This document shows positions 27,634-36,483 of a DNA stretch of 64,000 nucleotides, in pieces. This DNA comes from Nocardia coubleae NBRC 108252 (lineage in GTDB: Bacteria; Actinomycetota; Actinomycetes; Mycobacteriales; Mycobacteriaceae). The stretch covers positions 124,001 through 188,000 of the forward strand of contig NZ_BDBD01000016.1 in NCBI RefSeq assembly GCF_001612805.1, in the 5' to 3' direction. How positions within the stretch are numbered: the stretch's first letter is position 1; the number at the start of each line of letters is the position of its first letter. Below the pieces are notes generated by a model. The model saw nothing but the letters and a program-made list of their open reading frames with translations, made no database searches and had not been told where the DNA came from. The position numbers and the translations under genes were made by a program.

Positions 27634-28326
27634 ATGGGTTACCCACAACCGCCCAACCCGTATCAAGGTCGGCCAGGTCAGCCGATGCAGCCTGGTCAGC
27701 CGTATCCGGGCCAGCCGATGCCGGGTCAGCCCTACCCGCAAGGTCAGCCGATGCAGGGACAGCCCTACCCACAGAGTCAGCCTTACCCGCAGGGACAGCC
27801 CTACTCGCAGGGGCAGCCGTACCCGCAGGGACAGCCGTACGGCGCGCCCGGTGGTTACGGGCAGCCGCCGCGCCGGTCGGGCGGCGGCGGCAAGATCGTT
27901 CTCATCCTCGGCGGTCTGGTCGTACTGGTCGCGATCGCGGTCGGCGCGATCTACATGTTCGCCGGTGGTGGCGGTCCTCTCGGCGGTGGCGGTTACGACA
28001 CCCCGCGCGCGGCGGCGCAGGCCTGGGTCGACAAGGAGGGCGAACTCGAAGACCTGGTGTGCGCCTCCGATCGTGACGAGATCGCTAAGTACGAGAACCA
28101 GGCCACGCCGACCAAGGCACCGTCGGGCGGCGGTGCACCGAGCGTCACGACGACGCTGAAGAGCGTGGATGTCGCCTCCGGCAGCAAGTCCGGGACGTTC
28201 ACCACGGCGATGAGCATGACCATTCTCGGCCAGAGCACGACTTCGACCGCGACCTACAAGCTGGTCGAGGAGGACGGCGGCTGGCGGGTGTGCGGAATCC
28301 TCAACCCGACCATCGAAACGGAGTGA
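27634..28326 (+). CDS. Pro/Gln-rich single-pass membrane protein (Rv0361/DUF4878-like layout)
   Basis: A 230-residue protein. Residues 1-85 are Pro/Gln/Tyr/Gly-rich with PYPQGQP-type repeats; a single membrane segment (IVLILGGLVVLVAIAVGAIYMF, about 89-110) follows; the C-terminal 115 residues form a small extracytoplasmic domain with two Cys (LVCASD, WRVCGI) that may pair. This layout is common for mycobacterial and nocardial envelope proteins with an NTF2-like outer domain. ATG 27634 after ACAGGAAT. Not evidently part of the steroid operons. Function unknown. Confidence 0.78.
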   Translation: MGYPQPPNPYQGRPGQPMQPGQPYPGQPMPGQPYPQGQPMQGQPYPQSQPYPQGQPYSQGQPYPQGQPYGAPGGYGQPPRRSGGGGKIVLILGGLVVLVAIAVGAIYMFAGGGGPLGGGGYDTPRAAAQAWVDKEGELEDLVCASDRDEIAKYENQATPTKAPSGGGAPSVTTTLKSVDVASGSKSGTFTTAMSMTILGQSTTSTATYKLVEEDGGWRVCGILNPTIETE

Positions 28327-28333
28327 ATGCGGC

Positions 28334-28357
28334 GGGTCGGTCCCATCGGACCGACCC
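28334..28357 (+). terminator. hairpin after the Pro/Gln-rich protein gene
   Basis: GGGTCGGTCC pairs with GGACCGACCC around a 4-nt CATC loop, 8 bp after the stop and 46 bp before the next ATG on the same strand; it may only partly separate the two genes. Confidence 0.6.
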
Positions 28358-28403
28358 GGTCGCCGCCTCTCCTGCTCCGAGGGCGTCGGGCACCGGGCCT
28401 ACG

Positions 28404-30374
28404 ATGGGAGCGGTGAAGGTGCTCGGCGCGTGCCCACTCGACTGTCCTGATGCCTGCTCGTGGGTGGTGACGGTCGAGGACGGCGTCGCGACCGGCCTGC
28501 GCGGCAACAAGGAACACCCGGTCACGCGCGGTGCGCTGTGCGTGAAGGTGAACCGTTACCTGGAGCAGGTCGGCGCGCCGAACCGGCTCAGGTATCCGTT
28601 GCGCCGGACGGGTCCCAAGGGTTCCGGGCGGTTCGAGCGGATCAGCTGGGACGAGGCGCTCGACGAGATCGCCACCCGGCTCACCGGCATCATCGACGAA
28701 TACGGAGCCGAGGCGATCTGGCCGTTCCACGGCACCGGCAGCCTCGGCTACCTTCAGGGCCTCGAGGGGTATCCCGGCCGCCGCATGTTCAACGTGCTCG
28801 GCGCCTCCCACCATGCGGCGACCATCTGCTCGGTCGCGGGCAGCGCGGGGCTGAGCTACACCCTCGGCACCTCCGGCGGCATGGACCCGGAGGACTTCGC
28901 GAAATCGAAGCTGATCCTGCTGTGGGGCACCAACCCGCTCACCTCCGGTCATCACCTGTGGAAGTTCGTGCAGGACAGCGGCGCCTACCTGGTCGCGATC
29001 GACCCGGTGCGCACCAAGACCGCCGAACGCTGCGACGAACACCTCGCACCCCTGCCCGGCACCGATGCCGCCCTGGCGCTCGGCCTGCTGCACGTGGTGG
29101 TCTCGCTGGGTGCCGAGGACACGGAGTTCATCGCCGAGCACACCGAGGGCTGGCCCGAATTCCGTGAGCGCATCATGGAGTTCACCCCGGAGCGGGTGGC
29201 CGCGATCACCGGCCTCGAGTGCGAACAGATCGTCGCGCTCGGTGAACGGATCGCGGGTACCAGGCCGACCGCGATCCGCGCCTCCCAGGGCATGCAGCGC
29301 CACGCCGGTGGCGGGATGGCGCTGCGGGTGCTCGGCTGCCTGCCCGGCGTCACCGGTGACTGGGCGATTCCCGGAGGCGGCCTGCACTATTCGACGAGCG
29401 GGCACTTCGAACTCGACCTGCCAGCCCTGGTCCGCGACGATCTGCTCCCGCACCCGGTGCGCACCCTGTCGATGACCAGGCTCGGTGAGGCCTTGCTCGA
29501 CGTCGACGACCCGCCGGTGCAGGCGCTGTTCGTGATCGGCGCGAATCCGGTCGGTTCCAATCCGGATCAGCGCCGGGTGATCGAAGGCCTGTCACGCGAA
29601 GACCTGTTCACCGTGGTGCTGGAGCATTTCGCCACCGACACGGTCGATTACGCCGACATCGTGCTCCCCGCGACCATGCAACCCGAGCACCTCGACGTGA
29701 TCGCGGGCTACGGCCACCTGTACCTGGTGTGGAACGAGCCCGCCGTCGAGCCGCCGGGCGAATGCCTTTCCACCACAGAGACTTTCCGCCGACTGTCCCG
29801 TCGCCTCGGACTCACCGAACCGGCGCTGTACGAATCGGACGAGGAACTGGCCCGTCAGCTGCTGAAGGGCCACGATCTGGACCGGTTGCGCGCCGACGGC
29901 TTCTTGAAGGTGCAGCCGGGACCCGTCCCCGCGGGAAAACTCCAGTTCGTCTCTCCACGAGCGCAATTCGCAGGTCACGACCCGCTACCGACCTACACCC
30001 CACCCGCCGACCCCGGCGACGGACTCGTGCTGATTTCCGCCGCCTCGCACTACTTCCTGAACACCACCTTCGGCGCCAACCCCGAATTGCGCCGCCGCGC
30101 AGGCGAAACCCGCATCACGCTCCATCCCGATGATGCCGCCGCGCGCGGAATCGCCGACGGCGCCCCGGTGTCGGTCGTCAACGCTCGCGGTTCCTTCGAG
30201 GCGATCGCCGAGGTATCCGACCGTGTCAGACCCGGCGTAGCGGGTACCACGAAGGGACGCTGGGCCAAGGATTCCGGCGGCGCGACCGTCAACGCCACGA
30301 TCGCCGAACGCGACGCCGACTTCGGTGGCGGCGCGGTCTTCCACGACAACCGGGTGGAGGTGGTACCCCGCTGA
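28404..30374 (+). CDS. molybdopterin-dependent oxidoreductase (BisC/formate dehydrogenase-alpha family)
   Basis: A 656-residue protein: [4Fe-4S] ligands Cys10, Cys14, Cys18 (CPLDCPDAC) and Cys46 (GALCVKV); molybdopterin-binding region SWDEALDEIATRL onward; and a C-terminal dinucleotide-binding domain (about residues 545-656). The Mo ligand position around HHAATICSVAG, with Cys near residue 137, suggests Cys coordination. No iron-sulfur or membrane subunit is adjacent, so it is probably a soluble single-subunit enzyme with unknown substrate. ATG 28404 gives the usual start close before the Fe-S motif; the longer frame overlaps the previous gene. Confidence 0.82.
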   Translation: MGAVKVLGACPLDCPDACSWVVTVEDGVATGLRGNKEHPVTRGALCVKVNRYLEQVGAPNRLRYPLRRTGPKGSGRFERISWDEALDEIATRLTGIIDEYGAEAIWPFHGTGSLGYLQGLEGYPGRRMFNVLGASHHAATICSVAGSAGLSYTLGTSGGMDPEDFAKSKLILLWGTNPLTSGHHLWKFVQDSGAYLVAIDPVRTKTAERCDEHLAPLPGTDAALALGLLHVVVSLGAEDTEFIAEHTEGWPEFRERIMEFTPERVAAITGLECEQIVALGERIAGTRPTAIRASQGMQRHAGGGMALRVLGCLPGVTGDWAIPGGGLHYSTSGHFELDLPALVRDDLLPHPVRTLSMTRLGEALLDVDDPPVQALFVIGANPVGSNPDQRRVIEGLSREDLFTVVLEHFATDTVDYADIVLPATMQPEHLDVIAGYGHLYLVWNEPAVEPPGECLSTTETFRRLSRRLGLTEPALYESDEELARQLLKGHDLDRLRADGFLKVQPGPVPAGKLQFVSPRAQFAGHDPLPTYTPPADPGDGLVLISAASHYFLNTTFGANPELRRRAGETRITLHPDDAAARGIADGAPVSVVNARGSFEAIAEVSDRVRPGVAGTTKGRWAKDSGGATVNATIAERDADFGGGAVFHDNRVEVVPR

Positions 30375-30410
30375 TACGAACCGCACGCGATCACCGACGA
30401 AAGGCACGCA

Positions 30411-30875
30411 GTGATGTGGAAGTACACCGGCCGCGCGACGCTCGTCGCGGCGGCAACCGCAGGACTCCTCCTCGGCGCGACGACCCCCGCCTCGGCAATG
30501 ACCCCGTTCAAACCCACCTACACCCTCGCCACCGGCTGGACCTGCGCTGGTCAGATCGACGCGACGGCACTGTCCGGCCAGGGCATCACCAGGTCCGGTG
30601 AGGCGGAAATGCGGCTGCGCGGCACGTTCTGGAGCGCGACACCCGGTTCACATCAGAGCGGCTGCACGGTGACGACGACGGTCGAGTGGCGCAATCTCGA
30701 CACCGGTGCGGGCGGTTCGGCGGCGACTGTCGTGGCAGGCGGTCCGAGCGGGCAGCCGGGCCCCGAGGTCGGCCTCACACTCGCGACGGGCGCCGGGCGG
30801 ATCGAGGCGACCATCCGCACCACACCACTGGCGCATCTGCCGAGCACCGGGGAGTTCGCGGTCTCCGAATTCTGA
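30411..30875 (+). CDS. small secreted protein
   Basis: A 154-residue protein with a classical signal peptide (basic MWKYTGR, hydrophobic ATLVAAATAGLLLGATT, cleavage after PASA, about residue 29). The mature part is beta-rich, with two cysteines (WTCAGQ and SGCTVT) likely to form a disulfide. No family recognised. GTG at 30411 is immediately followed by ATG 30414, either of which could start; GAAAGG is upstream. Lies 36 bp after the molybdopterin gene and could be cotranscribed. Confidence 0.65.
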   Translation: MMWKYTGRATLVAAATAGLLLGATTPASAMTPFKPTYTLATGWTCAGQIDATALSGQGITRSGEAEMRLRGTFWSATPGSHQSGCTVTTTVEWRNLDTGAGGSAATVVAGGPSGQPGPEVGLTLATGAGRIEATIRTTPLAHLPSTGEFAVSEF

Positions 30876-30883
30876 GTGGGAGA

Positions 30884-30931
30884 ACACCGAACCGGATGCG
30901 CGCCTTGTGAGTACCGCATCCGGTTCGGTGT
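30884..30931. terminator. hairpin terminator after the secreted protein gene
   Basis: ACACCGAACCGGATGCG pairs perfectly over 17 bp with the sequence at 30915-30931, loop 14 nt. It separates this gene from the convergent ipdC and may act for both. Confidence 0.8.
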
Positions 30932-31018
30932 CCTGTTCGCCCTTTCGACGGGAGGCTCAGACCCGTCGGGCGGCATCCCGGCGCACCGCTGTGGGGGGCT
31001 CGCTGGGATGGGTCTTGG

Positions 31019-32104
31019 TCAGCTCTGCTCGGTGACCGGTGTGTCGACCAGCGTGCCGACGGCCGCGATGCGCGTGAGCGCGTCGGTGACGATGCCGTCG
31101 ATCAGCTCGGCCACCGTCGGCAGGCTGTCGATGATTCCGGTGACCTGGCCGGCGGGCAGCACACCCGCATCGGTACGGCCCTCGACGAGACCGGCCTTGG
31201 TCAGCATCGCCGAGTTCGCGGCCATCACGACCTGCGACCAGCTGAGGTCCTTGGTCTTCCGCATGGCGAGACCGTCGCGCATCAGCGTCGACCACTTCAT
31301 CCCGGTCATGCTCTTGAACTTGGCGGCGTTGCCGACGGCGGCCGACAGTCCGCGCCAGCCGCCCGAATGTTCCAGGCGCTCCACGAGTTCGGTGTTGAGC
31401 ATGCGGTGCGGCATGCCGTCGACCTTCACCGAAACCACGGTGTCGCCCAGTCCGCGCGCCAGGTACTCCTGCTTCACGGCGTCGGGGACGGTGCTCTCCT
31501 GGGTGAGCAGGAACCGGGTCCCCATGGCCACTCCGGCGGCACCGTAGGACAGTGCCGCCGCGAGGCCGCGCCCGTCGAAGAAGCCGCCCGCCGCGACGAC
31601 CGGGATGTCGACGGCGTCGAGCACCGAGGGCAGCAGCAGCGTGGTGGCCACCGGTCCGGTGTGCCCGCCGCCCTCACCGCCCTGCACGATCACCGCGTCC
31701 GCACCCCAGGAGGCCACCTTCACCGCGTGCTTGGCGGCACCGATCGACGGAACCACCACCACGCCCGCGTCTTTGAGCCGGGCGATCAGTTCCTTCTTCG
31801 GAGCCAGCGCGAACGAGGCGACCCGCACCTGCTCACGGATGAGCAGTTCGATGCGCTCGGGCGCGTCGGTGGCGTCGGCGCGGATGTTCACACCGAACGG
31901 CTTGTCGGTGAGCGACTTCGTCTTGGCGACAGCCGCTTCCAGCTCCTCGAAGGTCATCGTCGCCGAAGCGAGGATGCCGAGCCCGCCCGCGTTCGCGGTC
32001 GCGGCGACCAGCCGCGGCCCGGCCACCCAGCCCATCCCCGTCTGCACGACGGGATGCTCGATGCCGACCAGCTCGGTCAGCGGGGTACGCAGGCGGGCGC
32101 TCAT
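31019..32104 (-). CDS. ipdC: IpdC, flavin oxidoreductase of the nitronate monooxygenase fold
   Basis: A 361-residue TIM-barrel FMN protein related to 2-nitropropane dioxygenases: GIEHPVVQTGMGWVAGP at the N-terminus, GADAVIVQGGEGGGHTG (about residues 135-151) and IPVVAAGGFFDGRGLAAAL for phosphate binding. The counterpart Rv3553 (IpdC) acts as a reductase/dehydrogenase on hydroxylated HIP-CoA derivatives before ring C hydrolysis. ATG 32104 overlaps the ipdB stop (ATGA). Last gene of echA20-ipdA-ipdB-ipdC. Confidence 0.88.
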   Translation of the reverse strand: MSARLRTPLTELVGIEHPVVQTGMGWVAGPRLVAATANAGGLGILASATMTFEELEAAVAKTKSLTDKPFGVNIRADATDAPERIELLIREQVRVASFALAPKKELIARLKDAGVVVVPSIGAAKHAVKVASWGADAVIVQGGEGGGHTGPVATTLLLPSVLDAVDIPVVAAGGFFDGRGLAAALSYGAAGVAMGTRFLLTQESTVPDAVKQEYLARGLGDTVVSVKVDGMPHRMLNTELVERLEHSGGWRGLSAAVGNAAKFKSMTGMKWSTLMRDGLAMRKTKDLSWSQVVMAANSAMLTKAGLVEGRTDAGVLPAGQVTGIIDSLPTVAELIDGIVTDALTRIAAVGTLVDTPVTEQS

Positions 32105-32868
32105 GCGGCCACTTCCTTCTCGCGGAATCCCTTGGGGTCGAGCACGGTCCGGATGAGTCGCAGCTCCTCCTCGGTGGGCAGCCGGGTTTCGCCCGCGTCG
32201 GCCAGCCCGGCGATCTCGAAGGAGGTGTTCTCGGCGACCTCCTCGGCCGTCACACCCGGATGCAGCGACAGCGCGCGCATCGTGTGCTCGGGGCCGCCGA
32301 AATCGAAGACGCCCAGGTTGGAGACAACACGGTGCAGGTGATGGAAGCGGAAGGCGGGGTTGGCCGGATCGATCTTGTCGTAGCCGACGCCGCTCACGAT
32401 ATCGACCTGCTCGCAGAACACCCGCGTGTTGTGCTTGGGCACGAAGTAGCTGGTGGCGTGGTTGATCGTATTGCCGGGCGCCCCGCGCACACCGAACATC
32501 TGCCTGCGCGGCTGCTGCAACGGCCCGAACGCCGAGAGGTTCTGGTTGCCGAAGCGGTCGAGCTGATTGGCGCCCATCACCACGTGCCGCCTGCCCGAGG
32601 CCACCACGTCGAACACCTTGGAGAACGGAATCCAACCCTCCACCGGTGCTTTCGCGCCGATCGCCGGCACCTCGGCGAAGAACAGTGCCTCACCGTCGGA
32701 CAGCAGCAGGTCGGGTTCGAAGGTGAGCCTGGCCAGTCGCGCGCCGATGGTGGTGATCGTCGACATCGGGCTGGCCATGATCTCGCCCGCGCCACGGAAG
32801 ATCTCCGCCGCCGCGACGACGCACACCTCCGCGCGCGTGATCTGGGCGGTCGCCGGTACTGCGTTCAT
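32101..32868 (-). CDS. ipdB: IpdB, beta subunit of the ring D hydrolase (COCHEA-CoA hydrolase)
   Basis: A 255-residue protein of the class I CoA-transferase fold (beta-subunit type). With IpdA it forms a heteromeric hydrolase that opens the last steroid ring in COCHEA-CoA, a role established for Rv3551/Rv3552. Visible blocks: FEPDLLLSDGEALFF, GRRHVVMGANQLDRFGNQN, TSYFVPKHNTRVFCEQVD. It lacks the catalytic Glu-x-G of genuine CoA-transferases as far as I can judge, consistent with a hydrolase. ATG overlaps the ipdA stop by 4 nt. Confidence 0.9.
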   Translation of the reverse strand: MNAVPATAQITRAEVCVVAAAEIFRGAGEIMASPMSTITTIGARLARLTFEPDLLLSDGEALFFAEVPAIGAKAPVEGWIPFSKVFDVVASGRRHVVMGANQLDRFGNQNLSAFGPLQQPRRQMFGVRGAPGNTINHATSYFVPKHNTRVFCEQVDIVSGVGYDKIDPANPAFRFHHLHRVVSNLGVFDFGGPEHTMRALSLHPGVTAEEVAENTSFEIAGLADAGETRLPTEEELRLIRTVLDPKGFREKEVAA

Positions 32869-33743
32869 CGCTGCTCCTCCGCGAAAGCCTTGACGGCGGA
32901 CTGGTATTCGTCTTCGTTCACGTCGAGATAGCGCGCCCTGAACTCGGCCCACGACTCCGGCGACTGCGCGGCCGCCACATAGTGCTTCTGGAACTTCTCG
33001 TCGCGTCCGTAGCTGCCCGAGAAGGTGAAGTGCGCGCCACCGGGTGACTCGACGACGCCGTCGACCATCATCCGGTTGAGGATCAGCGCCTGCGACGGAA
33101 CGGCTTTCACCAGTTCGTCGGTGTCGACGAGGCGGTCCACCGAGACGTAGCGTCGCTCGGCCGCCAGGCAGTAGAGGTCGTCGAAGTACGGATCGACACC
33201 GGTGTAGGCGGCATTGCCGTGCTTGTCGCCCAGGTCCAGATGCACGAACGCCGCATCGAGATTCAGTGCGGGCATGGCGATCAACGTTTCGGTCCGGCCG
33301 TCGGCGTGCGGATACGGCGAGACGACGGTCTTCAGCTCGCCCTCCCAGAACTCCGGCACCGCCGAACCGAGCCCGGCCCGGATCGGCAGGAACGGCAACC
33401 GGGCGGCGGCGGCCTGCAACCCGCACTTCACCATGCCCTCGTCCATCTCGCGCACCGTGATCGCGCCCTCGGTGCGCGCCTTGGCGAACCACGGGTCGTA
33501 GAACGGTGCCGAGTCGAGGGAGACGAAGCCGTAGTAGGCCTTGCGCACCTTGCCCGCCGAACACAGCAGGCCGAGGTCCGGCCCGCCGTAGGTCACCACG
33601 GTCAGGTCGGTGACATCCGAGCGAAGCAGCGCACGCACCAGCGCCATCGGCTTACGCCGGGATCCCCAACCGCCGAGGCCGATCGTCATGCCGCTGCGCA
33701 GCTCGCCGACCACCTCGTCGAGGGTCATTCTCTTGTCGCGCAT
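32865..33743 (-). CDS. ipdA: IpdA, alpha subunit of the ring D hydrolase
   Basis: A 292-residue CoA-transferase-fold alpha subunit: LRSGMTIGLGGWGSRRKPMALV near the N-terminus (CoA loop), AYYGFVSLDSAPFYDPWFAKA, and LDLGDKHGNAAYTGVDPYFDD. Forms the IpdAB complex. ATG 33743 begins MRDKRMTLDEVV, as in Rv3551; 8 bp separate it from echA20. The upstream extension of the frame is antisense noise within echA20. Confidence 0.91.
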   Translation of the reverse strand: MRDKRMTLDEVVGELRSGMTIGLGGWGSRRKPMALVRALLRSDVTDLTVVTYGGPDLGLLCSAGKVRKAYYGFVSLDSAPFYDPWFAKARTEGAITVREMDEGMVKCGLQAAAARLPFLPIRAGLGSAVPEFWEGELKTVVSPYPHADGRTETLIAMPALNLDAAFVHLDLGDKHGNAAYTGVDPYFDDLYCLAAERRYVSVDRLVDTDELVKAVPSQALILNRMMVDGVVESPGGAHFTFSGSYGRDEKFQKHYVAAAQSPESWAEFRARYLDVNEDEYQSAVKAFAEEQR

Positions 33744-33751
33744 AGCTTTTC

Positions 33752-34516
33752 CTACTTCCCCTTTTTCTGCGCGGCGAGGTCGTCGTCGAAACGCGCTCTG
33801 ATCTCGTCGGCCACCCCGGCCAGGTTGAGCTCCATCGTGAAGCCCTGCTCGTAGCGATAGGAGCGGTGCACGTCCTGCACGTCGATGCCGTTGAGCGCCC
33901 GCTTCGCGGCGCGGATCACCCGGCCGTCCTTGTTCGCGATGTTCTTCGCGACCTCCATGGCCGCGGCGTCGAGTTCGGCGCGCGGCACCACCTTGTACAC
34001 CGACCCGTAGTGGTGCAGCTGCTGGGCGGTGAGCTTGCCCGCGGTGTAGAACATGGTCCGCATCAAGTGCTGGGGGACCAGTCGCGACAGGTGGGTCGCG
34101 GCGCCGAGCGCACCTCGGTCCACCTCGGGCAGGCCGAAGGTGGCGTCGTCGGAGGCCACGATGACGTCGGAGTTGCCGACCAGGCCGATCCCGCCGCCGA
34201 GGCAGAACCCGTTGACGGCGGTGACCACCGGAACCTCGCAGTCGTACACGGCGGCGAAGGCGTCGAAACATCCGTGATTCGCGCGGATCAGGGCGGTGTG
34301 GCCGGCGTCGGCGTTCATCTCCTTGATGTCGACGCCCGCGTTGAAGCCGCGACCCTCCGCGCGCAGTACGACCACGCGGGTGCCGGGGTCGCGTCCGGCG
34401 GCGCGCACGGCGTCGGCGAGCGCGAACCAGCCGTCCGACGGCAGCGCGTTGACCGGCGGATAGTCGACCGTGACGACCTCCACCCCCTCGGTTTCGGTAT
34501 GCCGGTCGATTCCCAT
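33752..34516 (-). CDS. echA20: ring C hydrolase of the crotonase family (EchA20)
   Basis: A 254-residue crotonase-fold protein: VVTVDYPPVNALPSDGWFAL, oxyanion loops GRGFNAGVDIKEM (about residues 55-67) and VNGFCLGGGIGLVGNSDVI (about 100-118). Rv3550 (EchA20) hydrolytically opens ring C of HIEC-CoA instead of hydrating an enoyl-CoA. First gene of the echA20-ipdA-ipdB-ipdC operon; the KstR2-like operator at 34564 lies about 50 bp upstream and is shared with the divergent SDR gene. Confidence 0.9.
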   Translation of the reverse strand: MGIDRHTETEGVEVVTVDYPPVNALPSDGWFALADAVRAAGRDPGTRVVVLRAEGRGFNAGVDIKEMNADAGHTALIRANHGCFDAFAAVYDCEVPVVTAVNGFCLGGGIGLVGNSDVIVASDDATFGLPEVDRGALGAATHLSRLVPQHLMRTMFYTAGKLTAQQLHHYGSVYKVVPRAELDAAAMEVAKNIANKDGRVIRAAKRALNGIDVQDVHRSYRYEQGFTMELNLAGVADEIRARFDDDLAAQKKGK

Positions 34517-34563
34517 GGCAACTGTCCTATCGGTGCGTGCCCGGGCGAACCCGAGACAAAGCA

Positions 34564-34577
34564 AGCAATTGCTTGGT
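34564..34577. promoter_or_regulatory. KstR2-type operator (echA20/SDR divergent)
   Basis: AGCAATTGCTTGGT differs from AnCAAGnnCTTGnT at one base (CAAT for CAAG). As at 23557, a TAGGTT box begins at its last base, here 6 nt before the GTG of the SDR gene. Confidence 0.78.
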
Positions 34578-34588
34578 AGGTTAACACG

Positions 34589-35356
34589 GTGGCGATAGAA
34601 ATCGACCTTTCCGGCCAGATCGTTCTGGTGACCGGCGGAGTGCGCGGCGTGGGCGCGGGCATCACCCGCGCCTTCCTCGCGGCGGGCGCGACAGTGCTCA
34701 CCTGCGCGCGCAGGCCCGCCGACACCCCGATCGACGGCACCGAGCACTACTCCTGCGATGTCCGCGACGACAGCGCGGTCGCTGCCATGTTCGACGAGAT
34801 CCTCGCCGCGCACGGTCGGCTCGACCACGTCGTCAACAACGCGGGCGGGGCGCCCTTCGCCCTGGCCGACGCGGCGAGCCCGCGCTTCCACACCAAGATC
34901 ATCGAGCTGAATCTGCTCGCCCCCCTCGTCATCGCGCAGCAGGCGAATGCCGTGATGCAGAAACAGGATTCGGGCGGTTCGATCGTGATGGTCTCGAGCG
35001 TCAGCGGGCACCGGCCCTCGCCCGGTACCGCCGCCTACGGTGCGGCCAAGGCCGGACTGGACAACCTCACCACCTCCCTCGCCGTGGAATGGGCGCCGAA
35101 GGTCCGTCTCAATTCCGTGGTGGTCGGACCGGTGGAAACCGAACTGAGCCACCTGCACTACGGCGACGCCGACGGTGTCGCCGCCGTCGGCGCGACCATC
35201 CCGCTCGGCCGCCTCGCCGCCCCCGCCGACGTCGGCAATGCCGCCCTCTTCCTCGCCTCCCCGCTGGCCGCCTACGTCAGCGGCGCGGGCCTGCTGGTGC
35301 ACGGCGCGGGGGAGCGGCCCGCCTTTCTCGATGCCGCGAATACGAACCACGGATAA
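34589..35356 (+). CDS. SDR-family dehydrogenase (Rv3549c-like)
   Basis: A 255-residue short-chain dehydrogenase: VTGGVRGVGAGITRAFL (Rossmann TGxxxGxG at about residues 14-21), NNAGGAPF, catalytic Ser in VSSVSGHRP and YGAAKAG (Tyr/Lys about 151-155). It matches the place of Rv3549c, one of two SDR genes next to echA20 in the KstR2 regulon; substrate not established. GTG start 6 nt after a TAGGTT box with no Shine-Dalgarno, suggesting leaderless translation. A second SDR gene follows after 12 bp. Confidence 0.85.
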   Translation: MAIEIDLSGQIVLVTGGVRGVGAGITRAFLAAGATVLTCARRPADTPIDGTEHYSCDVRDDSAVAAMFDEILAAHGRLDHVVNNAGGAPFALADAASPRFHTKIIELNLLAPLVIAQQANAVMQKQDSGGSIVMVSSVSGHRPSPGTAAYGAAKAGLDNLTTSLAVEWAPKVRLNSVVVGPVETELSHLHYGDADGVAAVGATIPLGRLAAPADVGNAALFLASPLAAYVSGAGLLVHGAGERPAFLDAANTNHG

Positions 35357-35368
35357 CTAGGAGTTTCG

Positions 35369-36280
35369 ATGGACCAGCAGTTGATCTGCGCCGACCGCAC
35401 GGTGATCGTCACGGGTGCGGGTCGCGGGATCGGGCGCGCGCACGCGCTCGCCTTCGCCGCGGCAGGTGCGCGCGTCGTCGTCAACGACGTGGGCACCGCG
35501 CTCGACGGCGCACCCACCTCGGAGACGCCCGCGCAGCAGGTCGTCGACGAGATCGTCGCCGCGGGTGGGCAGGCGGTCGCCAACTACGACGACGTGGCCG
35601 ACTGGGAAGGCGCGCGCCGGCTCGTCCGCCAGGCTGTCGATACCTTCGGTGGGCTCGACGTGCTGGTCAACAACGCCGGTTTCGTGCGCGACCGCATGCT
35701 GGTGAACCTGAGCGAGGACGAGTGGGACGCGGTGATCCGCGTGCACCTCAAGGGCCATTTCGCCACCATGCGTCATGCCGCCGAGTACTGGCGCGGTGAG
35801 GCCAAGGCCGGGCGCGCGGTCGACGCCCGCGTCATCAACACCAGCTCCGGCGCCGGCCTGCAGGGCAGCGTCGGCCAGGGCAACTACGGCGCGGCCAAGG
35901 CGGGCATCGCGGGCCTCACGCTCACCGCCGCGGCGGAGTTCGGGCGCTACGGCGTCACCGTCAACGCCATCGCCCCCGCGGCCCGCACCCGGATGACCGA
36001 AACGGTCTTCGCCGACACCATGGCCGCCCCCGATGCCGGCTTCGACGCCATGGACCCGGCGAACATCTCGCCGCTGGTGGTATGGCTCGGCAGCAGCGAG
36101 TCCGCCGGGGTGACCGGGCGGATGTTCGAGGTGGAGGGCGGCAAGGTCGCGCTGGCCGAGGGCTGGCGGCACGGCATCGCGGTCGATCGCGGTGCGCGCT
36201 GGGATCCGGCCGAGCTCGGTCCGGTGGTGGCTCAGCTGATCGAGAAGGGTGCCGAACCGGAGCCGGTTTACGGTGCATAG
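35369..36280 (+). CDS. SDR-family dehydrogenase (Rv3548c-like, 17-beta-HSD4-type)
   Basis: A 303-residue SDR of the multifunctional-enzyme type: VTGAGRGIGRAHALAFAAAG, NDVGTALDG, NNAGFVRDRMLVNLSEDEWD, catalytic Ser in INTSSGAGLQG and NYGAAKAGIAGL. Such proteins oxidise beta-hydroxyacyl-CoA derivatives of steroids; it is paralogous to Hsd4A at 58912. Start ATG after TAGGAG. Cotranscribed with the preceding SDR and closed by a hairpin at 36304. Substrate unknown. Confidence 0.85.
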   Translation: MDQQLICADRTVIVTGAGRGIGRAHALAFAAAGARVVVNDVGTALDGAPTSETPAQQVVDEIVAAGGQAVANYDDVADWEGARRLVRQAVDTFGGLDVLVNNAGFVRDRMLVNLSEDEWDAVIRVHLKGHFATMRHAAEYWRGEAKAGRAVDARVINTSSGAGLQGSVGQGNYGAAKAGIAGLTLTAAAEFGRYGVTVNAIAPAARTRMTETVFADTMAAPDAGFDAMDPANISPLVVWLGSSESAGVTGRMFEVEGGKVALAEGWRHGIAVDRGARWDPAELGPVVAQLIEKGAEPEPVYGA

Positions 36281-36303
36281 CTAACTTCGCAAGAGGACTC
36301 TGA

Positions 36304-36330
36304 GCAAAGCCGCCGGGCCTGCGGTTTTGC
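36304..36330 (+). terminator. hairpin after the SDR pair
   Basis: GCAAAGCCGC pairs with GCGGTTTTGC (one G-U pair), loop CGGGCCT, 23 bp after the stop, followed by CTTGTC. The remaining 150 bp up to the next gene contain a candidate TACTAT -10 box at 36397 but no steroid operator. Confidence 0.6.
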
Positions 36331-36483
36331 CTTGTCATAGGCGTCCAGGGGGCTGGACGGCTCTTGCGCTCTCCTGCGGGGTTCTGCGCGTGGGTTTACT
36401 ATGGGCTACTGTTCGTCGATCCCGGAATGTGTCGCGACCGGGGGTAATGCTGCGCGGAATTACTTAAAGGGGATGACAGGCGC

